From: Tamarix chinensis
Taxonomy: Eukaryota; Streptophyta; Magnoliopsida; Caryophyllales; Tamaricaceae
Length of the DNA stretch: 64,000 nt
NCBI GenBank assembly: GCA_030549775.1
Contig: CM060171.1
Coordinates: 138,292,859 to 138,356,858 of the forward strand
Direction: 5' to 3'
Made by a program: the position numbers and the translations under genes. Below, one piece after another: positions 1 to 11,264 of this stretch. The notes beneath the pieces are model-generated. The model searched no databases, was not told the origin of the DNA, and saw only the letters and a list, made by a program, of their open reading frames with translations. Every line of letters starts with the position of its first letter. The stretch's first letter is position 1.

Positions 1-507
1 GGTTCCAGTAGTTTCTGAGTGGCTAGCACCAACTTATTTCAAGGAGGTGCACAACTTTTTGGGATTGGCCAATAACTACCTTAGGTTTGTTGCAGAATTA
101 TCCAAGATATCTTGTCCATTGACCAACTTCTTGAAGAAGGCTACACAATTTTTACAGGATGAGAAGTGTGGTGAAGCTTTTGAGGAGTTGAAAAAGCATT
201 TGATTACATCCCTAGTTCTCACATTACGAAGTAGATACAATGGTTTTGAAGGAATACAACGATGTTTATAAATATGGATTAGGTTGCGTACTAATGCAAC
301 ATGGAAAATTGATGGCGTATGCTTCTCGATAATTGAAGAAAATTGAACAGACGTACACGATGCATGACTTAGATCTTGCCTTAATAGTGTTTTTTCTTAA
401 GATTTAGAGGCATTAGCTTTATTGGGTTTAGTGAAAGTTCTACACTTACCATTAGAGTCTCAAGTACATCTTCACGTAGTGGGAGTTGAATTTGAGATAG
501 CGATGAT
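1..507 (+). pseudogene. Ty3/gypsy pol fragment: end of reverse transcriptase and RNase H
   Basis: Decayed pol of a Ty3/gypsy chromovirus, cut by the window start. From about position 45 the frame reads HNFLGLANNYLRFV, the conserved segment just after the RT catalytic core in plant chromoviruses, followed by the RT-RNase H linker. A frameshift near 230 moves to another frame with GLGCVLMQHGK and YASRQLKKIEQ, typical RNase H blocks, then THDL-like and ALK-like blocks with stops. The reading then enters the NLR-x-RW motif that precedes the end of RNase H, where a second element has inserted. Several stops and at least two frameshifts mean no functional protein. RT/RNase H identity is confident from motif order; the lineage (Tekay/Del-like) is inferred from the chromodomain-like tail and long LTR downstream. 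Confidence 0.88.
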
Positions 508-909
508 TATAGGTGGAAACCGGGTCAGGTGGGCCGGGTCATAGTAGATCGGGTTATTTGTAGGTCATTTTCTTTACAGGTCAGTTGTGGATTGTGTTGG
601 GTCATTTCAAGTTCGTGTCATTTTGGATTGCCAAATTATTCAAGTCGGGTCAGGTTCAGATTCAGGTCATTGTAGATTTGAGTTGTATCAAGTTAAATTA
701 CTGAGTCAGATTGGGTTTGGATTGAGATAGTTCGGGTTCGAGTCAGGTCGATTTGAGATTATTTCGGGTTAGCTTATCGGGTCAGGTCTAGACTATGGAT
801 GTAAACGGAGTAGATTTTATCTGAAACACACTAGATTTTATTCGTTGGATACTTAAACGAATATGGAGGATGGAAAAAATAATACACGTTGGATACAGTT
901 TTGGAGTAT

Positions 910-941
<32 letters not shown>

Positions 942-1930
942 GTATCTATATTTGTACCCATTTACCCGATATATAATTACCCTTTTATCCTTAATTCAAA
1001 AAAATATATATTATAAATTAAAGTTAAAATTTTTATTTGGCTTAACTCTAAATAGGTTTATCCGTTGGGTAATTGATTTATTCTCTAGATAATATTAGTT
1101 AACGGGTAAATGGACTATTCATCAGGTAATAGATATCCAATGGATAAGGATATGGATGTGTAAGTGGATACCAGTTTTGGTACAAGTATGAATTCGGGTA
1201 CGGGCATGGATACGGGTATAGACGAACCCACCTTGAACCTGCCCTGTTTACATATTGGGTCAGGATTGGGCCAGGAAAGCTCGTATTCATATGATTTTAT
1301 GTTTGAGTTAATTTAACTAGTTAGGTTTGGATTAACTTGACGATCAGAAATTTTTAGGTTTTGATGGGATGGGTTGGGTTCAGGCCAAGCTAATCCCGGA
1401 TCATATTATTTTAGATTTGGGTCAAATCGGACATTGTCCACCAAAATTAATCTAAGTCATTAATCCTGTAAGCAAGCATTAAGTTTAATTTCATGTAAGC
1501 ATGTGATTAATAATGTGTTATTAATTATCATTTGTTAATTATTATGGCTTTATAATGTTGTGTTTTTACACAAAATATCGATAAAATAAGAATATCATTG
1601 GTGAATAAGGAAGTTTACAATCAAAGTAAGAAAAATGAATAAAATTTAAATAATAGTATATTTTTAAAATCTTTAAATAAATAAAAAGACATTTATATAT
1701 TTATTTATTAATCATAATTGATTAATATCAAATTTAGTTTTGTTAATTTGGGTTGATAATGGGTTGGGTTAGTGGCAGGTCGGGTTGATGTCAGGTTATG
1801 GATTGAAGTCGGGTCGGATCACTTATATTCAAGTCAACATTGTATCGGATTAGTTTTGGTTAGGGTTTAGGTTGGGTCGGATAGATGAATTTAGCAGGTT
1901 ATGTCGGGTTGGGTAAACTTTTGCTAGCTC
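508..1930. mobile_element. MULE-like non-autonomous element inserted in Ty3/gypsy pol
   Basis: The 10-bp sequence TAGCGATGAT occurs perfectly at 498-507 and 1931-1940, on both sides of a segment with no retrotransposon coding signal. Removing the segment and one repeat restores the RNase H reading NLR-x-RWWLELVKDYD, so the junction is exact. Ten-base duplications fit Mutator-like elements (9-11 bp). The insert is rich in GGGTC/GGGTT words (508-790, 1310-1440, 1740-1920) and contains another element at about 794-1256. No long terminal inverted repeat is obvious, and the two ends are only weakly complementary. It could instead be another superfamily with long TSDs. Confidence 0.7.
794..1256 (-). 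mobile_element. hAT-like MITE with ATACCC words, copy 1
   Basis: About 460 bp running from GGATGTAAACGG (797) to CTGTTTACAT (1253), so the ends are inverted repeats. The interior carries many ATACCC/GGGTAT words, written forward on one side and reverse on the other. It is the reverse complement of the element at 7982-8450, sharing termini, word blocks and the AT-rich centre. It lies inside the MULE-like insert, so it is a third-level insertion. Flanks are GGGTC-rich, so a TSD cannot be judged. Peptide ORFs here with PYPYPYPY runs are artefacts of the words. Confidence 0.65.
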
Positions 1931-1940
1931 TAGCGATGAT

Positions 1941-3600
1941 GGTTGGAGTTGGTCAAGGATTATGACCTATAAATGACCTACCATGAAAGTAAGGCCAATG
2001 TTGTAGCAGATGCGCTTAGTTGAAAGATGTTGCATTCCTTGAGCACAATTGTATTGTAAAATCATCTATGCTGAGACTTCAAGAAGATGGAGATCGAGAT
2101 GATCACCACTGGTAGTTTGAAGGCAAGAATGAATGCACTCACTATCACTTCGAACTTTGAGGAAATCCTAGCTAATCAACTTAGTGATGTTACACTTAAA
2201 AGGATCAAGCAAGGTATTAAAGAGGGTGGAGTCCGAGGCTTTCAACTCCATAAGGATGGTAGTATCAGATACAGTTGTAGGTGGTGTATACCCTAGGGAT
2301 GTTTTAAGCTTAAGAGGAAAAACTTGGAGGAAGGACATTGTACTCCTTATTCTGTCCACCCTAGATGAGACAAGTTGTATAAGGATTTAAAGAAGGTATA
2401 TTGGTGGCCTCGTATGAAACAGGATGTGGTAGAGTTTTTTGCCCAATTTTTAACCTATCAGAAGGTCAAGTAAGAGCACAAGAGACAACCAGGGTTGGTG
2501 TAGCTACTAGAAGTTCCAAAAGAAAAGTAGGATAGCATATCGATGGACTTCAAGGTGGGTCTTTTAAGGAATTGTAATAGTTTTGATTCTATCTAGGTTG
2601 TTATGGCTTACCCGACTAAGTCTATAATATTCATGTCCATGAATACAACATGGAGGATGGAGCAACTAGCCAATGCTTATAGGAAGCGTGTTGTGAGATT
2701 GCATGGGGTCCCTAGAGACATTGTGCTATACCGAGACTCTAGATTCTTCTCACAATTCTGGAAGAAGTTATAAGCTACCTTTAGGACTCTGTTGAAGATT
2801 AGAATTGCTTTTCACCCAGCCATGGGTAGTCAAATGGAAATGACCGTTCATACTCTATAGGATATGATTCTATCATGTGTGTTAGATTTTGAGGTTAGTT
2901 GGGAGAACCACTTATACTGGATCGAGTTCTCCTATAACTAATTTTATCACACTAGTATCAATATGACATATTTTGAAGTCTTGTATAAGAGAAAGTGTTG
3001 CATTCCCTTATAATAGAATGATATTAGGGAGACAATTGTGTTGGGACTAGAGATAATCGAAGAGATAACAAGGCATATCCGATAAATTTAGGATCAAATG
3101 AGAGCAACCTAGGACCAACATAAGAGCTATGTAGAATTGAGATGAATAATTGAGGGTTATGAGCTGGGTGATAAAGTCCTTTTGAGGGTCTCTTCCACCA
3201 AGGGAGTTATGAGGTTCGATAGGAAGGGTAAGCTCAGTCTTAGGTATATTAGACAGTATGAGACTATAGAATGTGTTAGCAAGGTTATTTATTGTTTAGC
3301 CCTATCTACGGAATTATCACGTGTGCATAATGTCTTTTACATATCCTAGTTGAAGAAGTATGTATCGGATCCTTCACATGTCATCCAACCAGAGTCGTTA
3401 GAGCTTGATGAGTCTCTAACTTACTAAGAATGACCAATAAGTATCCTAGACATAAAGACCCAAGTGACACGCATGAAGAGTTTTTTCCTATTAAAGGTCC
3501 TTTGGTCAAACTATGGTACTGAGGAGGTCACTTGGCTGAAGAGGAGATTCGAGAAAAATATCCATAGTTCTTCTCCTAGTATGATGTATATGGTGTAGTC
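1941..3600 (+). pseudogene. Ty3/gypsy integrase and chromodomain-like tail, decayed
   Basis: Continues the pol of the element at 1-507. In order: KANVVADALS (end of RNase H), a linker beginning MEIEMITTG (about 2087), the integrase zinc-finger region with YKDLKKVYWWPRMKQDV (about 2380-2430; the CxxC part is damaged), then the catalytic core with SMDF (2545), a YRDSRFFSQFW block carrying the second acidic residue (about 2730) and QMEMTVHTL carrying the glutamate (about 2835). The C-terminal part has HNVFYIS near 3330, and an ILD...KVLW...EEVTW block (about 3455-3540) typical of the integrase tail/chromodomain region of Tekay/Del-type chromoviruses. Many in-frame stops, often CAG to TAG, and shifts make it non-functional. 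Confidence 0.88.
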
Positions 3601-3869
3601 CTTATTTTAAGGGGTAGTATCATTTTTTCTTGTTGAATGTACCATGTGAATTATTAAGTGTATCATGTACTACGCCTAGACCTTAGTTAGTAGGCTTCGA
3701 GGATGCAACCTCTTTAAGAGAGTATTGTTGTACATCTTTTTGTTAGTTGTGTTTAATGGGAAGTTGTAGTGTTTATTAAAATTTGATAATGTTTAATTTT
3801 GATTTGGACTTATAATTAAGATTGAGGAAAATCTAGATTTGAATAAGCATTAGTAATTGAATAAAATGA

Positions 3870-4045
3870 ATTTTTAGGTAGACCAATTGACTGGTTTCAT
3901 AAATCAATCGACTAGTTCATCATTCTAGCTTAAAGGTTTCGTTAACCAAATTGATCCATTAGTTTGGGAAACTAATTGACTGGTCGGTAGAATAGTTGAT
4001 TGGTAAGATAAACTGATCAACTGGTTTGTTGAATCGAGTATATTT
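3870..4045. repeat. Cluster 1 of ACCAATCGAYTGGT near-palindromes in LTR
   Basis: At least six variants of a 14-16 bp near-palindrome, AACCAAT(C/T)GA(C/T)TGGTT, in both orientations within 175 bp of the LTR. Each is an inverted pair of CCAAT motifs. A second cluster lies at 5205-5495. Role unknown. Confidence 0.6.
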
Positions 4046-5204
4046 TAAAACTCGATTTTCTAGGAAAACTTATTATACCAAAATAGAACCTTGATAATCT
4101 CATTCCAAGCTATTTTTTAGATATTCTTAACCTTTTTTTTATCATGCATTTGGCCCAAGTTTCTACCTCGAACTAATTTAAGGTTTTGATTTGGACAACT
4201 GAGGGAAATGATGATCTTAGCTTTGTCTTCTTCCCCCTCTCTCCCCTGCACACTTTTAGAATCCTTGCTTCGATTCACGGACCTATTTCATTTTAGCTAG
4301 GAGATTTCCTCCACGCAAGTCGTTCATTTTCTCTCTTATGTTTGACATTTTTGGGCGAATTTGACCTATATTTTTTTTAGAAATCACCATTTCATCTTTG
4401 GAAGGAAGGTCAACCTATCTTTGACAAAATCTACCCATTTAGCTCAAATTCAAATGATAAAAATTAGGATTTTTCAATCTAAGCATAACCACACTCGCTC
4501 TTATGCCAATTTATTGGCTATAAATAACCCTAATCACCCCTTCCACTCACTTTTCTTTTAGTCACCAAAGTGTTAAAGCTTTCTAACCTTGTGTTCTTTT
4601 CTTCCCAATTTGAGTTTAGTTTCGGTTCCTTTCTACTCTTCTAATCCCTTCCTCTAGCTTCTTCTTGTTTTTCTCTAAGTAAGGGAGGGTTAAACATTGG
4701 AGGAAGTTTAGTCTATCTTTTAGCACAAATTTCCTCTATTTTTCTCTTAGGTTTGGTAAGTTGTTTCCTCCTAATTCGAATTCTAATTATGAAATTGTTC
4801 ATTGGATTTATAAAGATTTAAATTCTACTTTTTAAGGTTTGGAAGTTGAAAATATTTTAGGTTGATTTTTTCTATTTCTAGAAAAGTCTTGCTTGCACCA
4901 AGTAAGTCATTCTTACTTCTAAAATGTAACCTAGTTAATCATGTGATGTGGCGTATTCCTCAAAGTCCTAATTATATAGGGTTGCATAGGAATTAGGTTT
5001 CAGATTGATGTAAGTTGATTATTTATGAATTATGAGAAAAAAGCATGATTTTAAAGAAATTAGGTTGATTTGATTGATTGTGAAGCATGTTTCACTTTAT
5101 AAATTGATGAAGTATTGGTATGATGCTATGATATGATTTGGTTTGGATGTGGTAGGATTTTTTAGGGTGATTTGCATGAAAAATATTTGTTTTGTTTTGT
5201 TTGA

Positions 5205-5495
5205 GAGCAAACCAATCGACCATTTAGGCTAAATCGACCAACTAGTCCTTAGAGTAGTCGATTGGTTGTACTAAACCAATCAACTGGTAGGTATAAGATT
5301 ACCTTGGTTTTCTTTCTACTTGAACCCATCGATTAGTTTGGCAGAACTGATTGATTGGTCTCTAAACATTCAAATGGTTTGGCCAAACCAATTAACCGAT
5401 TGGAGGGAACCTTAGGTTTGACTGAGCTAACCCGATTGACTGGTTGGCAAAACCAATCGATTGGTTAGGCCAAAACGATCAACTGGTTCGTCCTG
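5205..5495. repeat. Cluster 2 of ACCAATCGAYTGGT near-palindromes in LTR
   Basis: About ten diverged copies of the same near-palindrome, including an almost perfect AACCAATCGATTGGTT at about 5452. Spacing is irregular (roughly 20-40 bp), so this is not a simple tandem repeat. Confidence 0.6.
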
Positions 5496-7144
5496 ATTGT
5501 GTGATTTTATTCTTTTAGCTTGGATATGCTTTGAGATTATGCCTAACACTGCTATATGGCTATTTAATGAGTAAAATACATTTGTTGACATGGATTGAAG
5601 ACCTAATGGATAGATTGAGTGGAGCATGATTCATAGCATACTCAATGGGTGTTGTAAAGGCCTTAATGGTTAAACCCGAATAAGTGTTTGATGGTTGTAA
5701 GGGGCAATGTCATCTAGACTTTGGCCTACAATGGATTAATCTAAGGGATTTGGTTAATATTGAGTAAGCATTAATGGAAATCCTAAACATGGTTGGGGAA
5801 TGGTAATGGTTAAGATAGATTAAGTATGTGAATGCCTTGCTTGCATATTGTATGAGCCTTTTATGATCATGTAACCTCAAGAATAATGTGCTAATCACTT
5901 AAAGCAAAAGATAATTGAGTTGTGTATGGGTTTGGCTTACCCAATCCTCGATATGCTATAGGGGTTTAGTTTGCCTTCGAGCATTTATTGGTTCCTTTGG
6001 ATATGATGCCTGTATATCCAGGTGCCTCACCTACTCTAGACATTTATGATGTAGTAGGGGATATTGATACTAAAGGGTTTGGTTACCTGGGTGGTTTTTG
6101 GCTTCAACCTAGACTTGTGTCCATTGGTGGTTACTTAGCTTTGGCTTAGAATTTATGTCCTTTGGTTGGATAAACTTCCATGGTATGTAAGACCATAGAG
6201 TGGTGCACAACTCATTGTTCAATAATAATTTGAATAATAATTTAGATAAGCATTTGGATAAGAAATTAGAAATAAGAATGTGTTTAAAGAGAAAAATAAG
6301 AGTAAAAGAAAAATAACGATAATAGAGAAAATGACTTATATATAAATGGCCTAATAGATTATGAAGGTGGAAAATGATCGATGGTGGAATTATGTGCATG
6401 GGTGAATGAAGCCTTAATGATAGCTAGAAAATTTACTAAGTAGACTGCATGTTATAATCTATGATATTGTGTTATGTTGTTGAGCATAATGTGCCATGTA
6501 TGGTATAAGTTTCCCATGTATGATATCACCATGATAGAGCATGTATCATGTTTATTTATGTATGAAATGTGTTAGTATGATTATGATTATATGTGGGAAT
6601 CTTGTGTGATTATGACTATCATTGAAGAAGTTAATTAGCTTATTCAGTACAAAACGTATGATGTGTTTGTTTGCTCAGTCACCTGCTCATTCCCACTAGC
6701 AGAGGGCCATGTTTAGGTTTTTAGGGATGGTTAGTAGTAAACTAACCTCATGTTGGGAATGGTTTTGAGAGCATAGACATCCAGAGACTTTTGTATGGTC
6801 CTTGACAGATCAGAATTTAGGGCTATGTCCTACCTTTGTTTTCTATAATTTGAACTATGTACTTTAGTTTAATTTTATCCTTATGTATTTGAATATTTGT
6901 GAATTATTGAGGTCTTGTACTTGAAAGCCTTTATTTAAGTATTTATATAATGTGTTTTGGTGCACTCTACTTTGGTTTTGGTTAGTTAGATCTTAGTCTT
7001 TTATTTAACATGGGGCGGGTGGCTGGTGCCTATCCTATGTTAGGTGTGTCAGTAACACCTTGTTTTTCTAAGTGTTTGATAGCTTTCCACTTCTGCAAGA
7101 TTTTTAAAATGAAATTTTTCAGTAGTGACAAATGGGGGTGTTAC

Positions 7145-7973
7145 AATATTATTTCCTATCATTTATGAAAAAAAAACCCTAAAATTTTTTATGTTAGCTT
7201 TTAAAAATTTTGACAAATAAAGATGGAAAAAAAGAGAGTATGGGCTATATGTACATATGCTAAGTTACTATATGAAGCACGTGTAAAGCATACACTTAAA
7301 GCTTGTTTGTACTATAAAATTGTCATGATGATAAAAAAAATAATAAATATTTTTTTGAGTTAAATAGAAGTTAATAATATATAATATTATAAAATTTAAT
7401 ATCTTTATTTTACCATTAAGATGGATATTATATTCATTTATCAAAATTTTAATTCACTAATTGGTATTTAACCATGCGTTCTTCACGTCAACCTATTTTC
7501 AAAATTTGTTGCAAACTATTATAGAGCCAAGAATTAGAGGATAAGGGAAGAAGTATAGTTGGAATAAAAAGAAAAATAAACTTAAAGATAAATTGGTAAA
7601 AAATTATAGTTATTATATAAAATTGTAGAAGTTTACATAGGATTATAAGACTCTATAATGAATCTACTACTTAAAGATTCTACCTAAGATTGAAGCTGGA
7701 TTTTAAGAACTATGGTTGTATGATTATAATTGATAGTATGCTTATGGTGAATGGTGAGAGTCAAGAAAATAGGCCTTAGGATCAAGATTGCAGGGCTACA
7801 ATAGTTTATTGACATATTTTTAGATTTTTAGGGGCACATAAAGGTGAATACAAATCACCATATAGATGATGATACTATGAAGGTGCTAAAATCCTAAAGA
7901 ACGAGGGAGACGAATTCAAATATGATACCTCTAGTACTTAAGAGCTAACCTTTAACTGCTAGGCCAAACCTTT
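7145..7973. other. AT-rich DNA without recognised feature
   Basis: No long ORF, RNA gene or element terminus seen. It lies between the LTR end and the hAT-like MITE. Confidence 0.5.
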
Positions 7974-7981
7974 TTGGTAAT

Positions 7982-8450
7982 TAGGGATGTAAATGGGGTG
8001 GGTTCGAGGCGGGTATACCCATACCCGTATTCATACCAGATAAAAAAATTCGTACCCGAATCTGTATTCGCTAACACATCCATATCCGTATCTGTTGGAT
8101 ATCCGTTACCCGATGGATTATCCATTTACCCATTAATGGATATTATCCAGCGGATAAATCCATTTAGAGTTAAGTCAAATGACAATTTTAACCTTAATTT
8201 ATACTATATTTATTTTAAAATTAAGGGTAAAAGAATAGTTATATATCGGGTAAACAGGTAAGGATATGGATACGGATATGGTTATGGGTACGAATATGGA
8301 TATCCTATACCCGTATCCGTACCCGAACCTGATGGGTATTTTTTTCCATCTTCCATATTCGTATCTATATCCGTTTATCCATATCCGTTTAAGTATCCGT
8401 TAGATAAAATCCATCGAATTTTGGTAAAATTCGCCCCGTTTACATCCTTA
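7982..8450 (+). mobile_element. hAT-like MITE with ATACCC words, copy 2
   Basis: 469 bp with terminal inverted repeats TAGGGATGTAAATGGGG (left) and the complement of TAAGGATGTAAACGGGG (right). Flanks TTGGTAAT (7974-7981) and TTAGTAAT (8451-8458) match 7 of 8 bases; an 8-bp duplication fits hAT elements. The interior has ATACCC/GGATAT words around an AT-rich core, and no coding capacity. It is the inverted relative of the copy at 794-1256. Superfamily assignment rests on TSD length and is tentative. Confidence 0.7.
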
Positions 8451-8458
8451 TTAGTAAT

Positions 8459-9222
8459 AGTTTCACTATGTATTAGGAATCAACCATACTCTCTTAGAAG
8501 TCTAACATGAACTCAATTCATGTTGAGCCTCATTCATATAAGGTGAGAACTACCATTGATACTCATATGTAATCTAAATTTATGTGAGAGAACTTATAGA
8601 GAGATGAACTCATGCAATTTTTTCTTTCTTTCTCTTTATGATACTCTCTCTAACTCAAATGAAAGTCATTATAGATTAAAAAGCTTGACTATTACTATTT
8701 TTTTATTATATATTGATAAAAATTATTTAAAAATTAATATTTTTCAATAAAAATATAACAAATATATTTTCATATCAGATTATATTATAGTTTGAGAGAA
8801 ATTAATGGTTGAATATTATCATTATAATACGTGATGACTTATATTATGAATCAGAGGAATTTTATCTTAGATAGAATTCCATAAGGTAATGTGTGGTAAT
8901 TTGAGTATACTTTGTCCAAACGAGAGGAGAGGTTGTAGCATATTCTAGTATGCATAGCATATAACTTTCCTTATCTATGATTTGCTTGCTATATACTCTC
9001 CGAAAATGACTTTACTAAGTGTATTTTTCAATTATTATAAAGATGTTACAATATTGACATGGAGAATGAATTAAGATAAGGAACTCTAGTACTTGAAAGC
9101 CAATTGTTTGACCCCTAGGTTAAATTTCACTAATCATTTATTTATTTTTTAAAAAATATATTAGTTGGAAGTCGGAACAAATTTATGAGAGCTATCACAA
9201 TTTCAGCCACACACAATATACA

Positions 9223-9258
<36 letters not shown>

Positions 9259-9276
9259 TATATCATAGCTTGCAAT
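8459..9276. other. AT-rich spacer ending in a (TACA)n/(TA)n microsatellite
   Basis: No gene recognised. A (TACA)n run followed by (TA)n occupies about 9216-9263, directly before CACTA element A. Confidence 0.55.
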
Positions 9277-9810
9277 ACACACTACCCTAAAAAGTAGTTT
9301 TAATAACGGTTTTCAACCGTTATTAAAACGCCCGTTATTAAATCTTTAATAATGGTTCATAACCTTTATCAAAAATATAAAAAAACCCGCCAATATGAGC
9401 AAAAAATGCATGTTTAATAACAGTTTTTGAGAAAAACCGTTGTTAAACAAGAGGGTTTTAATAACGGTTCTGATGAAAACCGTTATTAAAACTCCAGTTT
9501 TTTTTATGTTTTTGCAGTTTTGTTCCTGTCCACATACACAGTTGTATGTTCAAATAATTACCAAATCTGCATTGTAAAACAATATCAATTGATAACAAAT
9601 CTGCAATCACACCATATATAATTTCAATCAATCCCAGCCATGTTAATACACCGGACATATATACTCAAGAATCAAAATTAGTAGGCATACCACAACTTGG
9701 TAGCTCTACACGCCAAAGTAAAATATTTATAAATCTAGCTTAGAAGACTTAAAGACATAGCTAGACAAAATACAAACCTGAACATGCATGTAGAATATAT
9801 AGATCTCTAC

Positions 9811-11210
9811 CTAATACTGAATGAATGAGTACACATGCTTGGCCCATTGCTCTCTCACTTCATCAATTTCTTCAACATTGTATTGCTGGCCTTGTGCATA
9901 ATCATCGGTGAAAAACTACAAATCTCAAGTTTTGATTAATATATAGTTAGCACTTACGTCAAGTATCAAACATATATGTCATGATTCATTAATGGAAAAA
10001 TATCGAAAAGAAAACATACATGGCTTGGATCTATGTTGACCGATCTATTTTGGACTATCAGATCCATTGCTCTACATACATAGTATCCACAATCTTTGTC
10101 GTTTTGCTGTTGTGGACACTGTCATATAAATTCAGTTAGCTCTCTAACTATTAGATATTAGTTTTAATTAAAATAAAATACGAAATAGTTGCCTTCCTAC
10201 TTACTATGACAGGCTCGTATTGAATATTCTTTGGGTCTGGGACACCATTCCCACCTCTCCTTTGATACGTTGTCCGTAGTGCCCTAATAAATAGAGTTGG
10301 ATACACAATATTGTAAGTACACATATATACCTCAAATAATGAAAGCTAGCTAAGCGAATATATGTATAAATAAGCTAATGAAGTAAGAAGTGAAAAGTAT
10401 ACTAACATGTCGATAAATTCCTTCCCAAAACGACGAGTGACTTCAAAAGGCACGTCATAGGTTCGAAGGGAATCAAACACATAGACTTTATTAAGATCAG
10501 GTTGGACGGCGTACAAAACCCAATGTTCAGTTGCGAGGTGAGGAATGAGATAGAGCTTGTTGTGTCCCTCAATCAAAATGTAATCCGCTAAATAGTTTAT
10601 GTGCCTACCCTATCTTATTTTACTACCGTCAGCTATATAGTATGGGCACACAAACACAATAGAGGACAGCATTCCCTCCATCGCAGCTCGAGTAGCTACC
10701 AACCTATGGACAACAAAAACAATGCATATTTGTTAATAAATAATAACTCATATAAGAGGTCATAAAAATTCCAATTGTATAAGTTAAGAGTACTAAAATC
10801 TCAAAATGAAATAATACTTACGTGACATAGACGGGGACACTTATGGTTGACATCCATTCTTGATTATAAATGCCGCTTATTTCAGCCGTCGATACCATGT
10901 AAGTAGCATCGTCCCTCCCAACATACTCAGGACGACAATCAATGAAAATATAATTGTCCCTGAGGTAGTTTTGGGCATAAAAATATAATATAGCTAATGC
11001 TGGTGGAGGTTGGCTTTGCTGATCTGAAGAAGGAATCTTTTGTGGGGCAACTGATTTTTCAGATTTAGCTCTCTTTCCTTTAGCAGCGCCCTGTTTTGTG
11101 TTGCTCGTTCTGCTAGTACCTCTCTTGGTTTTACTAGCAGAAGCAGTCTTCTTTTTTTATTCCTTTTTTGATTCCTTAATTGATAATATTAAACAAAATA
11201 TATATTGAGC

Positions 11211-11264
<54 letters not shown>

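Larger units (their letters stand above)
3611..7144 (+). repeat. 3' LTR of the Ty3/gypsy chromovirus
   Basis: The pol tail ends at about 3600, followed by a short purine run (TTTTAAGGGG, about 3602-3611) that fits a polypurine tract, and then long non-coding DNA ending in GGGGGTGTTACA at 7144. The same GGTGTTACA-type terminus closes the LTRs at 23824 and 37666. Internal blocks are shared too: the TAATCACTTAAAGCAAA block (about 5893) recurs at about 36785, and CATTCCCACTAGCAG (about 6690) recurs at about 37235. Length about 3.5 kb. The left border is approximate. No 5' LTR is in the window. The segment contains two clusters of CCAAT-type near-palindromes described separately. Confidence 0.7.

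Noticed and set aside
889..1290. ORFs with PYPYPYPY repeats on both strands
   Set aside because: Produced by CCATAC/GGGTAT words inside a MITE; no conserved frame.
9216..9263. CRISPR-like regular repeat
   Set aside because: Simple TACA/TA microsatellite; eukaryotic context and no spacers.
9458..9658. 66-codon minus-strand ORF and its relative at 27969-28181
   Set aside because: Both lie in the conserved non-coding end region of the CACTA family; the frame differs and is broken between copies.
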